Source of the DNA: an uncultured Alistipes sp.
GTDB taxonomy: Bacteria; Bacteroidota; Bacteroidia; Bacteroidales; UBA932
Reading direction: 5' to 3'
Assembly: GCA_900550465.1 (NCBI GenBank)
Contig: URSC01000002.1
Span: forward strand, 62,001 to 126,000
Length of the DNA stretch: 64,000 nt
Positions within the stretch are counted from its first letter, which is position 1. Every line of letters starts with the position of its first letter. The translations under genes were made by a program, and so were the position numbers. Under the pieces are notes generated by a model that was given only the letters and a program-made list of their open reading frames with translations, was not told the DNA's origin and made no database searches. Positions 42,808 to 51,736 of this stretch are shown here, piece by piece.

Positions 42808-44148
42808 ATGGCAAATGACAAAAGAATATTCATAGAGACATACGGCTGTCAGATGAATGTCTACGACAGCGAGATAGTCCTCTCCATCCTGGAGAAGGAA
42901 GGCTACACGCCCTGCAGGGGACTGGAGGAAGCGGATCTTATCATGGTCAATACCTGTTCCATCAGGGACAATGCCGAACAGCGCGTCTGGGGCCGCCTCG
43001 ACCGGTTCCTTCAGGAGAAGAAGCACCGCAGGGTCACTGTCGGAGTACTGGGCTGCATGGCGGAAAGACTCAAGCAGGAGCTCCTCTCCCATCCGGCGGT
43101 GGACCTGGTGGCCGGGCCCGACACTTACAGGGATCTCCCGAGGATGCTCCGCTGCCTGGCAGAAGAAGGGGAGAAACAGGTCAATACCGTCCTCTCGCTC
43201 CGGGAGACATACGCTGACATCGACCCCGTCCGCACGGACGCCGGAGGCGTCACCACCTTCATCTCCATCATGAGGGGATGCAACAACATGTGCACCTACT
43301 GTATTGTTCCCTACGTCCGCGGAGGCGAGCGCAGCCGCGACCCCCAGTCCATCGTGAGGGAGGCGGAGCGCCTGTATGCCGCCGGCTACCGGGAGGTAAG
43401 CCTGCTGGGCCAGAATGTCGACTCCTACCTCTGGAAGAATCCGGACAATCCGACCGAGACCGTCTCCTTCGCCCAGCTCATCGAGTTGGTGGCCCTTGTC
43501 GCCCCTGACCTGAGGGTAAGGTTCTCGACATCACACCCCAAGGACATGAGCAACGGAGTCCTGTACTCAATGGCGATGTATCCCAATATCTGCACCCACA
43601 TTCACCTGCCGGTCCAGTCCGGAAGTGACAGGATGCTGGAGAAGATGAACCGCAAGTACACCGTGGCAGGGTATTTGGAGAGAATAGAGAAGATCCGGGA
43701 AATAGTCCCCGAGGCGGCAGTCACCACCGACATTATCGCGGGGTTCTGCTCCGAGACGGAGGAGGACCACCGGGCCACCCTGGAGCTGATGCAGAAGGTA
43801 CGCTTCGACAGCGCGTTCATGTTCCAGTACTCCCAGAGACCCGGGACCAAGGCCGCCAGGCATTTCCCCGACGACGTTCCTCCCGAGGTCAAGACCCGCA
43901 GGCTCAACGAGATTATTGAGCTGCAGAGCGCCATATCCCTGGAGCGCAACCGCGAGTGCGTGGGCCAGACTTACGAGGTGCTGATCGAGGGTACGTCTAA
44001 AAGGGACAGCGGCTCGCTCTTCGGCAGGACGTCATCCAATAAGGTATGCGTCTTCCCGGCCCTGGGACACCGCCCCGGAGAATATGTCAGAGTAAGGGTA
44101 GAGAGCTGCACTTCGGCCACCCTGCTTGGAAATATAGTAGAACAATAA
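42808..44148 (+). CDS. miaB: tRNA-2-methylthio-N6-dimethylallyladenosine synthase MiaB
   Basis: Seen: 446 residues. The N-terminal cluster domain begins ETYGCQMN with Cys14 and continues with VNTCSIRDNAEQRVWG and LGCMAE. The radical-SAM motif RGCNNMCTYC has cysteines near 157, 161 and 164, and a TRAM domain closes the protein. Family: inserts a methylthio group at C2 of i6A37 made by MiaA (also in this window). Because Cys14 is essential and close to the N-terminus, ATG 42808 is the only sensible start, which places it about 7 nt after the promoter's -7 box. Confidence 0.97.
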   Translation: MANDKRIFIETYGCQMNVYDSEIVLSILEKEGYTPCRGLEEADLIMVNTCSIRDNAEQRVWGRLDRFLQEKKHRRVTVGVLGCMAERLKQELLSHPAVDLVAGPDTYRDLPRMLRCLAEEGEKQVNTVLSLRETYADIDPVRTDAGGVTTFISIMRGCNNMCTYCIVPYVRGGERSRDPQSIVREAERLYAAGYREVSLLGQNVDSYLWKNPDNPTETVSFAQLIELVALVAPDLRVRFSTSHPKDMSNGVLYSMAMYPNICTHIHLPVQSGSDRMLEKMNRKYTVAGYLERIEKIREIVPEAAVTTDIIAGFCSETEEDHRATLELMQKVRFDSAFMFQYSQRPGTKAARHFPDDVPPEVKTRRLNEIIELQSAISLERNRECVGQTYEVLIEGTSKRDSGSLFGRTSSNKVCVFPALGHRPGEYVRVRVESCTSATLLGNIVEQ

Positions 44149-44172
44149 ACAATATTTAAAAACAGACAAGTT

Positions 44173-44586
44173 ATGACAAAGATGAGAACCACTTATCTCG
44201 GCAACCTGCGTACCGAGATTCTTCACGAGCAGTCCGGCAACAAGATTATCACCGACGCTCCCCTGGACAACCACGGCAAGGGCGAGTACTTCTCCCCCAC
44301 CGATATGTTCGCCTCTTCCCTCGCCTCATGCATGCTGACCATCATGGGCATCTCGGCTCAGTCCTACGGCTTCAACATCGACGGAACTACAGTCGAGATC
44401 GAGAAGGAGATGGCTGCCAATCCCCGCCGCGTAGCACGTATCGTCGTGGACATCACCTTCCCCAAGGGACAGAAATACGATGACAAGGCCAAGAGGCTCA
44501 TCGAGTCGGCTGCCCGCACCTGCCCCGTATCCAACAGCCTGCATCCCGATATCGTAAAGGATATCCGTTTCCACTACGACGAGTAG
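44173..44586 (+). CDS. OsmC/Ohr family protein
   Basis: Seen: 137 residues. FASSLASCMLTIMGISAQSY carries the first redox cysteine and AARTCPVSNSLHPDI the second. Family: OsmC/Ohr proteins reduce organic hydroperoxides with two conserved cysteines. The arrangement DMFASSLASC is of the OsmC-like (YhfA) subgroup, whose substrates are less clear. It lies 24 nt after miaB on the same strand and is convergent with the membrane protein gene. Confidence 0.88.
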   Translation: MTKMRTTYLGNLRTEILHEQSGNKIITDAPLDNHGKGEYFSPTDMFASSLASCMLTIMGISAQSYGFNIDGTTVEIEKEMAANPRRVARIVVDITFPKGQKYDDKAKRLIESAARTCPVSNSLHPDIVKDIRFHYDE

Positions 44587-44592
44587 GATTGT

Positions 44593-45483
44593 CTACTGCT
44601 GCTTTTTCTTGCGGAGGGCACTGTAGATGAGGCAGGCGGCCAGGATGATGAAGGCCGCGAGGATGATGAGCATCTCGGTGACGTGCTCCAGAGGGGCCAC
44701 CCATATCTCGTTGAACAGGTCTATGCGGCCCATGATCTCCACCGGAGTCCAGAAAACAATTACCGTGGCTATGGCCATACGGATGTTGGCGCCCCAGGAG
44801 GAGATCCTGAGCTGCTTGATGAACATGAAGACGGCTCCTATCAGACAGCCTGCGCCTATGAGCAGGGTTACTGGATGATGGTCACCCAGGAAACGGGGAT
44901 CGTAGCAGAACATCAGCAGCAGATAGCAGGCCCACATCATCATGTTCAGCTCCATGAATGTGGTGATGGAGGTGTGACGGGTCAGCGGACGGGTGACAAT
45001 CTCGTCCTTGCGCTTGCCGAAGATGCGCTTCTGTATCCAGGTGATGAAGTAGCAGCCTGTCTTTACGCTGAATATGTACACGGTCATAATCAGCATCCAG
45101 AAGCCGAAGGTGGCCGGCATGATCAGATACTCGGGCTTGGTGACCACCTCGCCGTTCACTATCTCGGGCTGTACTCCGTAACGGGCGGCATAGTACTGGA
45201 GCAGGAACTCCACCCAGCCGGTCCAGAAGAGCAGGCCGCCCACCAGTCCGAGGATGGTCTGCCTGGTGTCGCCCTTGACGAAGACTCCGGCTATCACGAT
45301 ACCCAGTCCCACGGCTCCCATAGCGAAAGCGCAGCCGTGCAGGGCCGACTCCGGAAGAAAATGTTCCATGAGAATCATCAGCGCATGTCCCAGGGGCATG
45401 GCGCAGAGAACTACCAGAAATGCCACCAGGGTCCTGCCCCAGTATCTTCTGGCCTTGACGGGTGATGTTTCTGCTGTTTCCAT
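44593..45483 (-). CDS. Multi-pass membrane protein of unknown function
   Basis: Not recognised. Seen: 296 residues with about eight hydrophobic segments, for example TLVAFLVVLCAMPLGHALMI, YLIMPATFGFWMLIMTVYIF and LIILAAFIILAACLIYSALR. Segments are separated by short loops, one containing two basic clusters (WIQKRIFGKRKDE). The first segment contains a histidine (PLGHALMILMEHF) and the middle part has tryptophans and a YDPRFLGDHHP loop, which might bind a metal or haem; this is speculation. It precedes cysS-opposed genes on the same strand as cysS, 17 nt after it, so it is probably co-transcribed with cysS. Confidence 0.6.
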   Translation of the reverse strand: METAETSPVKARRYWGRTLVAFLVVLCAMPLGHALMILMEHFLPESALHGCAFAMGAVGLGIVIAGVFVKGDTRQTILGLVGGLLFWTGWVEFLLQYYAARYGVQPEIVNGEVVTKPEYLIMPATFGFWMLIMTVYIFSVKTGCYFITWIQKRIFGKRKDEIVTRPLTRHTSITTFMELNMMMWACYLLLMFCYDPRFLGDHHPVTLLIGAGCLIGAVFMFIKQLRISSWGANIRMAIATVIVFWTPVEIMGRIDLFNEIWVAPLEHVTEMLIILAAFIILAACLIYSALRKKKQQ

Positions 45484-45500
45484 AATATATGTGATTTATA

Positions 45501-46949
45501 CTACATGCTCCACTCGGTACCCTCCTTGGTGTCCTTGATGGTGACTCCGAGTTCCTTCAGTCTGTCACGGATACTGTCGCTGGTGGCGAAATCCTTGCGG
45601 GCCTTGGCCTCGCGGCGGACTTCCAGAATCATGTCCATCAGACCCTCGACCGTCTTCTCCTCCGAAGATGCGGAGACCTCGTCTATAAGGCCGAGCACAT
45701 CCGGAACCAGTTTGCAGAATATCTCCGAAAGAGACTGGTAATCTGCATCCGAAAGTCTGAGGCTTCCGTCCTTGGCCTGGTTGACCAGCCTTACGGCATC
45801 GAATACGTGGGCCAGGGCGACAGGTGTGTTGAGGTCGTCGCAGAGGGCCTCTATCACCTTCTCCGAGAGTCCTGCAATCTCCGGATTAGGTTCTGCTCCG
45901 GATGTATGCTGAAGGTTCCTGAAGTCTTTAGACGCCTGCAGTACCCTCTTGAGTCCCTTTTCGGCTGCTGAAAGAGCCTCGGCACTGAAATCCACGGTAC
46001 CGCGGTAGTGGGCCTGAAGCATGAAGAAGCGGATGGTCATTGGAGAATATACCTTGTACAGATCCGCGAGGGTGGTAAAGTTCCCGAGGGATTTGCCCAT
46101 CTTCTGACCGTTCACGGTGAGCAGGTTGTTGTGCATCCAGTACTTCACGCCGCCCTTTCCCCTGGAAGCGGTGTTCTGTGCCAGCTCGCATTCATGGTGC
46201 GGGAACTGCAGGTCCATACCGCCGCCGTGTATGTCGAACTCCTCGCCCAGATACTTCTCGCTCATGGCCGAACACTCCAGATGCCAGCCGGGGAAGCCCT
46301 CGCTCCAGGGAGAAGGCCACTTCATGATATGCTGGGGAGAGGCCTTCTTCCACAGGGCGAAATCGTATGGAGAGTGCTTGTCGCCCGTACCGTCCAGGCT
46401 GCGTGTATTGGCCTGCATCTCATCGATGTTACGGCCGGAAAGCACTCCGTAATGATATTTGCTGTTATAAGCAGGCACATCGAAGTACACGGAACCGTTG
46501 CTCTCGTATGCGAAACCCGCATCCATAATCCTCCTGACAAGTTCTATCTGTTCGATAATATGCCCCGAAGCACGGGGTTCTATACTCGGAGGCAGGGTAT
46601 TCAGCCTGCGCATGGCATCGTGATAGGCAATGGTGTATGTCTGCACCACCTCCATGGGCTCGAGCGCTTCGAGACGGGCCTTCTTTGCTATCTTGTCATC
46701 ACCCTCGTCCGCATCATGCTCCAGGTGACCTACATCAGTTATATTTCTGACATAGCGCACCTTGTAGCCAAGATATCTGAAGAAGCGCACCAGTACGTCA
46801 TACGTCACCGCCGGCCTGGCATGTCCCAGATGCGGTTCGCCATATACGGTAGGTCCGCAGACATATAGTCCCACCATTCCCGGATGCACCGGTACGAATA
46901 CTTCCTTCCTTCTTGATAATGTGTTGTAGATATAAACTGTCCTTGTCAT
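45501..46949 (-). CDS. cysS: Cysteinyl-tRNA synthetase
   Basis: Seen: 482 residues with zinc-site Cys in YVCGPTVYGEPHLGHARP (HIGH equivalent HLGH), WHLECSAM and PHHECELAQN (further zinc ligands), and KMGKSLGN (KMSKS equivalent). Family: class I synthetase charging tRNA-Cys; zinc provides selectivity for cysteine. The protein has the normal bacterial length. Upstream is ssb, 36 nt before the start; downstream is the unknown membrane protein. Confidence 0.97.
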   Translation of the reverse strand: MTRTVYIYNTLSRRKEVFVPVHPGMVGLYVCGPTVYGEPHLGHARPAVTYDVLVRFFRYLGYKVRYVRNITDVGHLEHDADEGDDKIAKKARLEALEPMEVVQTYTIAYHDAMRRLNTLPPSIEPRASGHIIEQIELVRRIMDAGFAYESNGSVYFDVPAYNSKYHYGVLSGRNIDEMQANTRSLDGTGDKHSPYDFALWKKASPQHIMKWPSPWSEGFPGWHLECSAMSEKYLGEEFDIHGGGMDLQFPHHECELAQNTASRGKGGVKYWMHNNLLTVNGQKMGKSLGNFTTLADLYKVYSPMTIRFFMLQAHYRGTVDFSAEALSAAEKGLKRVLQASKDFRNLQHTSGAEPNPEIAGLSEKVIEALCDDLNTPVALAHVFDAVRLVNQAKDGSLRLSDADYQSLSEIFCKLVPDVLGLIDEVSASSEEKTVEGLMDMILEVRREAKARKDFATSDSIRDRLKELGVTIKDTKEGTEWSM

Positions 46950-46985
46950 GATGCATTTTATTTTACGAAGGCAAATATAATGCTT

Positions 46986-47324
46986 TTATGGCATCTGTGT
47001 CTCCTCAATGTTGACTCTGGATGCCAGTACTTCATAGAAAGACTTCTCTTCTCCCTCCGCCGTAGTGTAACGGCTCTGCCGCAGACGGCCCAGAACATAT
47101 ACGCACACTCCTTTCCTTATGCGGGTAAAATCAGGCATACCCTTTCCGCCCCAGGCTGTAACCGAATGCCATGTGGTTTCCTCCTTAAGATTGCCCGAAC
47201 GGTCCTTGTAGGTCTCGTTGGTCGCAATATTGAACCTTGCGACCGTGTTGTCTCCCACTTTCATGATTCTGGCGTCCTGCCCTGCATTTCCTCGCAGTTC
47301 GATTCTGTTAAATGATCTGTCCAT
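46986..47324 (-). CDS. ssb: Single-stranded DNA-binding protein, short form
   Basis: Seen: 112 residues from ATG 47324, starting MDRSFNRIELRGNAGQDARI, one OB-fold with TWHSVTAWGGKG and VLGRLRQSRY. It ends NIEETQMP right after the OB-fold, without the glycine-rich linker and acidic DDxxF tail through which SSB recruits repair proteins. Family: short tail-less SSB paralogs exist in Bacteroidetes beside a full-length one. The longer frame to 47396 is rejected since the OB-fold starts at the chosen ATG. It precedes cysS on the same strand. Confidence 0.88.
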   Translation of the reverse strand: MDRSFNRIELRGNAGQDARIMKVGDNTVARFNIATNETYKDRSGNLKEETTWHSVTAWGGKGMPDFTRIRKGVCVYVLGRLRQSRYTTAEGEEKSFYEVLASRVNIEETQMP

Positions 47325-47397
47325 AAACTTTGATTTTAATGGTTGGTTAATGTTTCCGGCAGCAAAGCAAGACATAATTCCCGAGACAATCCGCACT

Positions 47398-47429
47398 CGT
47401 GCCGACTATAAACGGTTATAATCGGCACG
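47398..47429. repeat. 14-bp inverted repeat upstream of ssb
   Basis: CGTGCCGACTATAA (47398-47411) and TTATAATCGGCACG (47416-47429) are inverted copies with one mismatch and a 4-bp centre. It lies 74 bp before the ssb ATG and 95 bp before the divergent zinc-ribbon gene. It could be an operator for both, or a transcript hairpin. Confidence 0.65.
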
Positions 47430-47524
47430 ACACGGATTTTCCTGAAAGTTTTTACTCTTCTGACACAAGTATGAGGTCATGATGACTTAACTTTGTATGC
47501 ACAACATTAAACTACAAGAGCTGT

Positions 47525-47899
47525 ATGGAAGAGGAGAAAAAGCACTGCCTGAACTGCAGCAGGCTGATAACAGGAAGGTCCGACAAAAAATTCTGCTCGG
47601 ATTCCTGCAGGACAATGTTCAACAACAGAATCTACCGTGAGCGGAATGACGAGCTGATCCGCATTGACCGGATTCTGAAACGCAATCACTCCATAATAGA
47701 GAGACTGTACTCAGGAGGAAGAAGAAAAATCCCATTCGTAGACCTGTTCGGAATGGGATTCAACTTCGACTACATTACCTCGCTCAGAGAGAACCCGGAT
47801 ACCGGCAGTTCATTTATTCTGGGCTGCTACGACTACACGTTCGTCATAAGTCATGACGGAACGGTCGTCATAAGAAAACGCCGCCCTACTCCACTGTAA
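47525..47899 (+). CDS. Small zinc-ribbon protein of unknown function
   Basis: Seen: 124 residues. The N-terminus has the zinc-ribbon CLNCSRLI...KFCSDSCR (CxxC and CxxxC pairs), followed by a basic helix (RTMFNNRIYRERNDELIRID) and a C-terminal beta-rich part (FILGCYDYTFVISHDGTVVI). Family: resembles DUF2116-type zinc ribbons, mostly uncharacterised. Its 3' end overlaps the convergent glmS by 14 bp. Basic residues next to the ribbon would suit nucleic-acid binding (inference). Confidence 0.75.
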   Translation: MEEEKKHCLNCSRLITGRSDKKFCSDSCRTMFNNRIYRERNDELIRIDRILKRNHSIIERLYSGGRRKIPFVDLFGMGFNFDYITSLRENPDTGSSFILGCYDYTFVISHDGTVVIRKRRPTPL

Positions 47900-49730
47900 C
47901 CGACTTCGCCAGGTTTCTCGGCTGATCCACATCCCGGCCTTTCGCTATGGCTATATGGTAGGCCAGCAGCTGCAGGGGTATGGTGGACAGCAGGGGCACG
48001 AAGCACTCCTCGGTATCCGGTATCTCGAAACTCCAGTCCGAAATGTTCCGGACATCCGTATCGCCCTCGGTTACTATTGAGATTATCCGTCCCTTGCGGG
48101 CCTTTATTTCCTGCACGTTGCTGACTATCTTGTCGTACTTGCCCCTTCTGGTGGCGATTACCACGACAGGGAGCTCGTCATCGATCAGGGCGATGGGGCC
48201 GTGCTTCATCTCCGCTGCAGGATAGCCCTCGGCATGGATATAGGATATCTCCTTGAGTTTCAGGGCACCTTCGAGGGCTACGGGGAAATTGTAGCCCCGG
48301 CCCAGATAGATGAAGTTATGCGCGTATGTGAAGACGCTGGCTATACGCGAGATCAGTTCATCGTGCCTGAGAATCTTCTCGATTTTCTCAGGAATGCGCT
48401 GCAGTTCCTCCACCAGCTCGCGTCTGCGCGCCTCGGTTATGGTTCCCTTCTCCTTGGCCAGCGAGAGGGCCAGCAGGGCGAGAGTAGACACCTGGGCGGT
48501 AAAAGCCTTGGTAGAGGCCACTCCTATCTCCGGGCCGGCATGGGTATAACATCCCGAGTCGGTCTCGCGGGGAATGGATGAGCCCACCACGTTGCAGATA
48601 CCGAAGAGGAAGGCGCCGTGAGCCTTGGCCAGCTTTATAGCCGCCAGGGTGTCGGCAGTCTCTCCTGACTGCGATATCGCAATTACTATATCATCACTGA
48701 AAATCACCGGCTTGCGATACCTGAACTCCGAAGAGTACTCCACTTCTACCGGTATCCTTGCCAGTTCCTCGATCATATATTTTCCTATCTGGGCGGCATG
48801 CCACGATGTTCCGCAGGCACAGATGATGATTCTTCTCGCATTGAGGAACCTGTCCCTGTTGTCGATGATGCCGGAGAGCTTCACCTCGCCGAGTTCAGGA
48901 TGAAGACGGCCCTTCATGGATGTACGCAGGGTATTGGGCTGCTCGTATATCTCCTTGAGCATGAAATGGGGGAAGCCGCCTTTCTCTATCTCGCTCAGAT
49001 TGAGCTCCAGCTTCTTTACGATGGGAGTGACCTCCACCTGACGCAGGTCCGTAATGCGGATGCCGCCGCCTCTCTCCATCACCGCTATCTGCTCGTCATC
49101 CAGATAGATGACCCTGTCGGTGTACTCCACGATAGGTGTGGCGTCAGAACCGATGAGGAACTCTTCCTTGCCGATTCCGACCACCAGCGGACTGCCCTTG
49201 CGGGCGGCAATCATGATATTGGGATTGTCCTTGTCGATCACCACTATGGCGTATGCGCCCACGACATTCCTGAGAGCCAGGGGCACTGCCTCCACCAGCG
49301 AGATGCCGTGCGAGTCCATCATATACTGTATGAGCTGAATCACGACCTCGGTATCGGTATCGCTGTGAAAGTGATAGCCCTTGTTGAGCAGCTCCTTCTT
49401 CAGGGCCTTGTAATTCTCGATTATGCCGTTGTGAATCAGAGCCAGGTTCTTGTGCTCCGAATAGTGGGGATGGGCATTGATGTCATTCGGTTCCCCGTGA
49501 GTGGCCCAGCGGGTGTGCGCTATGCCTATGGTACCGGTGGTATCCTTGTCATCGATAAGTTTTTCCAGGTCGCTGACCTTGCCCTTGGACTTATATACCG
49601 AGAGTGTCCCCTCGGCATTGATAAGGGCTATGCCGGCACTGTCATAGCCTCTGTATTCCAGTCTGTGAAGTCCTTTGATCAAGATGGGGGCCGCCTGCTT
49701 AGGGCCCATATATCCAACTATTCCACACAT
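47886..49730 (-). CDS. glmS: Glucosamine-6-phosphate synthase (isomerizing)
   Basis: Seen: 614 residues with the N-terminal glutaminase nucleophile MCGIVGYMG (Cys2 becomes Cys1 after Met removal), RWATHG and two SIS domains (for example CGTSWHAAQIGKY, SQSGETADTLAA), ending AKSVTVE. Family: converts fructose 6-phosphate and glutamine to glucosamine 6-phosphate, the entry to peptidoglycan and lipid A sugars. The upstream region is A/T-rich and short; no glmS ribozyme-like structure was noticed, as expected for this phylum. Confidence 0.97.
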   Translation of the reverse strand: MCGIVGYMGPKQAAPILIKGLHRLEYRGYDSAGIALINAEGTLSVYKSKGKVSDLEKLIDDKDTTGTIGIAHTRWATHGEPNDINAHPHYSEHKNLALIHNGIIENYKALKKELLNKGYHFHSDTDTEVVIQLIQYMMDSHGISLVEAVPLALRNVVGAYAIVVIDKDNPNIMIAARKGSPLVVGIGKEEFLIGSDATPIVEYTDRVIYLDDEQIAVMERGGGIRITDLRQVEVTPIVKKLELNLSEIEKGGFPHFMLKEIYEQPNTLRTSMKGRLHPELGEVKLSGIIDNRDRFLNARRIIICACGTSWHAAQIGKYMIEELARIPVEVEYSSEFRYRKPVIFSDDIVIAISQSGETADTLAAIKLAKAHGAFLFGICNVVGSSIPRETDSGCYTHAGPEIGVASTKAFTAQVSTLALLALSLAKEKGTITEARRRELVEELQRIPEKIEKILRHDELISRIASVFTYAHNFIYLGRGYNFPVALEGALKLKEISYIHAEGYPAAEMKHGPIALIDDELPVVVIATRRGKYDKIVSNVQEIKARKGRIISIVTEGDTDVRNISDWSFEIPDTEECFVPLLSTIPLQLLAYHIAIAKGRDVDQPRNLAKSVTVE

Positions 49731-49827
49731 AATTTTCGATTTTAAAAAAACAAAAATAATAAATAAAGGTCAGTTTTTATAAATTTGCGACGTTCAATGC
49801 GATATTTATTAATTGTGACCACGCAAG

Positions 49828-51045
49828 ATGACAAAATTTCTCAAAATTCTCGGAAAAATCCTGGCCTCCATCCTGCTGGCGGCAGTACTGGCCCTCACCA
49901 TTTTCAGTGTTTCCCCCATATACCGGTTCGAAGGCCCGGTGCCTTTCAGCGGAGACAGGATATACAACCCATACGCGGACCTGGACACATCCATAGGCTG
50001 GAAACGCGCATGCCTGCACACCCACACCAAGGTGGACAAGGGCATCAACGAATGTCCTTATTACCCTGATGTGGTATACGCCGACTACATGAGCTACGGA
50101 TACGACATCCTGGGCTTCACCAATCATCAGGCTCTCACTCCCCACCCCATAGACTCATCCCTATACATAGCCGGATACGAGCACGGGTACAACCTCTTCA
50201 AATTCCACATCAACGCATACGGCGTCGAGAAAGTGGAGAAATTCGACCACATCCTGCCCATTCTACTGTCCCAGAAACAGTTCATGATAGACAGGCTGGC
50301 TGATGACGGAGACTTCGTCCAGTTCAACCATCCCAACCGGACCCTCACTATAGACAGGAGAGTGATGGAGCATCTTTCGGGATACAGACTTATCGAGGGA
50401 GACGCCGGATTCGGCGAGAAAGACCACGGCAGAGGCACCAGCCTGAACCACTGGGATGAGGCTCTGTCCGCCGGACGCTACGCCCACAACTGTATCAACG
50501 ATGACAACCACAACTCCAAGGCCCATGCATCCATTGCCCGCCGCTGTTCCTGGATCAACACTCCCACCCCCTATTGGAAAGACATCCGCGAACAACTGCT
50601 CAAGGGGAACTTCTACACCACCCGCGTTCCTGACTTCGGGAACGGAGATACTGCCGTCAAACACGCGGAGAACCTGATACTGCCCAGAATTGAGGATATC
50701 GGACTCAAAGGAGACACCGTGTACATGCGTCTGAGCGCCCCCGCCAGTGCCATCAGGGTCATATCACAGAACGGAACCATAGTGGATTCCATTTTCAACT
50801 CCAGCGCGATACAGTATGTCATGACACCTGAGGATCCATACGTGAGGATGACCGCATGGTATGAGAACGGCACCACAGTCTACACCAATGCATTCGCCAG
50901 ATACTCCGAAGGAGATTCGCCTTACCGCGAGTTCGCCCATCCCGTCAGATGGGGCATGACCATCCTATGGAACCTGATGCTGCTGGCCGTTGCTGCCGGA
51001 TGCATCTATTGTTACAGACTGATGTTCAGAAGAAAACGCAGGTAG
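49828..51045 (+). CDS. Membrane-anchored PHP-domain (metallophosphoesterase-like) protein
   Basis: Seen: 405 residues. A membrane segment occupies about residues 10-32 and a second about 370-392, with a short basic tail RRKRR, so the central domain probably faces the periplasm. It carries the PHP pattern of metal-binding residues: ACLHTHTKVD near 60, ILGFTNHQAL near 95, FVQFNHPNR near 170 and INDDNHNSKAHA near 220. Family: PHP domains are phosphoesterases with three metals; a membrane-bookended form with a C-terminal beta domain is unusual. A candidate -7 box TAAATTTG lies at 49780-49787. The substrate is unknown. Confidence 0.75.
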   Translation: MTKFLKILGKILASILLAAVLALTIFSVSPIYRFEGPVPFSGDRIYNPYADLDTSIGWKRACLHTHTKVDKGINECPYYPDVVYADYMSYGYDILGFTNHQALTPHPIDSSLYIAGYEHGYNLFKFHINAYGVEKVEKFDHILPILLSQKQFMIDRLADDGDFVQFNHPNRTLTIDRRVMEHLSGYRLIEGDAGFGEKDHGRGTSLNHWDEALSAGRYAHNCINDDNHNSKAHASIARRCSWINTPTPYWKDIREQLLKGNFYTTRVPDFGNGDTAVKHAENLILPRIEDIGLKGDTVYMRLSAPASAIRVISQNGTIVDSIFNSSAIQYVMTPEDPYVRMTAWYENGTTVYTNAFARYSEGDSPYREFAHPVRWGMTILWNLMLLAVAAGCIYCYRLMFRRKRR

Positions 51046-51048
51046 CGC

Positions 51049-51606
51049 CTACCTGATGACCACCTCAATGGCTCCGCTGCCGTAACGCAGTACGGAGGCT
51101 TCCCGCACCGTCACGCCCGGATATTCCCGCAGGCGGCGGAGCAGTTCCGAACGGAGAACACCCCGGCCATTGCCGTGAATCAGAACTACGGTCCGCACTC
51201 CCTTCCTGAATGCCTCGGCCATGCTCTTCTCGAAGACATCCAGCTGAAGGTAGAGAGCATCCCCGTCGGGGACATTGCGTGCCGCGGGATATTTCTGCCG
51301 GATTCTCTCCAGATGCAGGTCCACTTCCATTGTATCCGCCTGACGCCCTGATTTCTTTCCGGTCGGGACGGAGCGATGCGCAGGGACAGCGCACTGCTTG
51401 AAACGGGAGAGATTAGTATTGCCGTCGTAGAGAAGACTTTCATCTTCTCCGTCACGGGCATTTACCGGGACTACCTCTCCGGTCGACACCCTCATACTCA
51501 TCCCCTCGACCTCTATCTCCAAAAGCCCGTGCGGAAGGACAGCCGTAACCATACCGTCTCCGTCAAAGTCCATGAACCTGACTCTGTCTCCGATACTGTA
51601 CTGCAT
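51049..51606 (-). CDS. DUF2027-like / Smr-domain protein
   Basis: Seen: 185 residues from ATG 51606. An N-terminal small beta domain (MQYSIGDRVRFMDFDGDGMV) of the DUF2027 type is followed by a linker and a C-terminal Smr domain with VDLHLERI and VLIHGNGRGVLRSELLRRLR. Family: Smr domains, as in MutS2, nick or bind DNA or RNA; the HGxGxG motif is the usual active-site mark. The longer frame to 51681 enters the divergent region with the recombinase gene. It is convergent with the PHP gene, 3 nt apart. Confidence 0.85.
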   Translation of the reverse strand: MQYSIGDRVRFMDFDGDGMVTAVLPHGLLEIEVEGMSMRVSTGEVVPVNARDGEDESLLYDGNTNLSRFKQCAVPAHRSVPTGKKSGRQADTMEVDLHLERIRQKYPAARNVPDGDALYLQLDVFEKSMAEAFRKGVRTVVLIHGNGRGVLRSELLRRLREYPGVTVREASVLRYGSGAIEVVIR

Positions 51607-51736
51607 ATTTAATGTGGATTTTGCCGGCAAATATAACAAACTTTTCAGGATAGAACCCGGCTGACCATCAGAATACCGCACACATTGCTAATTTTATCCT
51701 GGGGCAATGTCGCCCCGGTTAAATTTTCAATAAAAT

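Noticed and set aside
49731..49827. glmS ribozyme or riboswitch in the glmS leader
   Set aside because: The leader is short, A/T-rich and unstructured by eye; no ribozyme core is visible.
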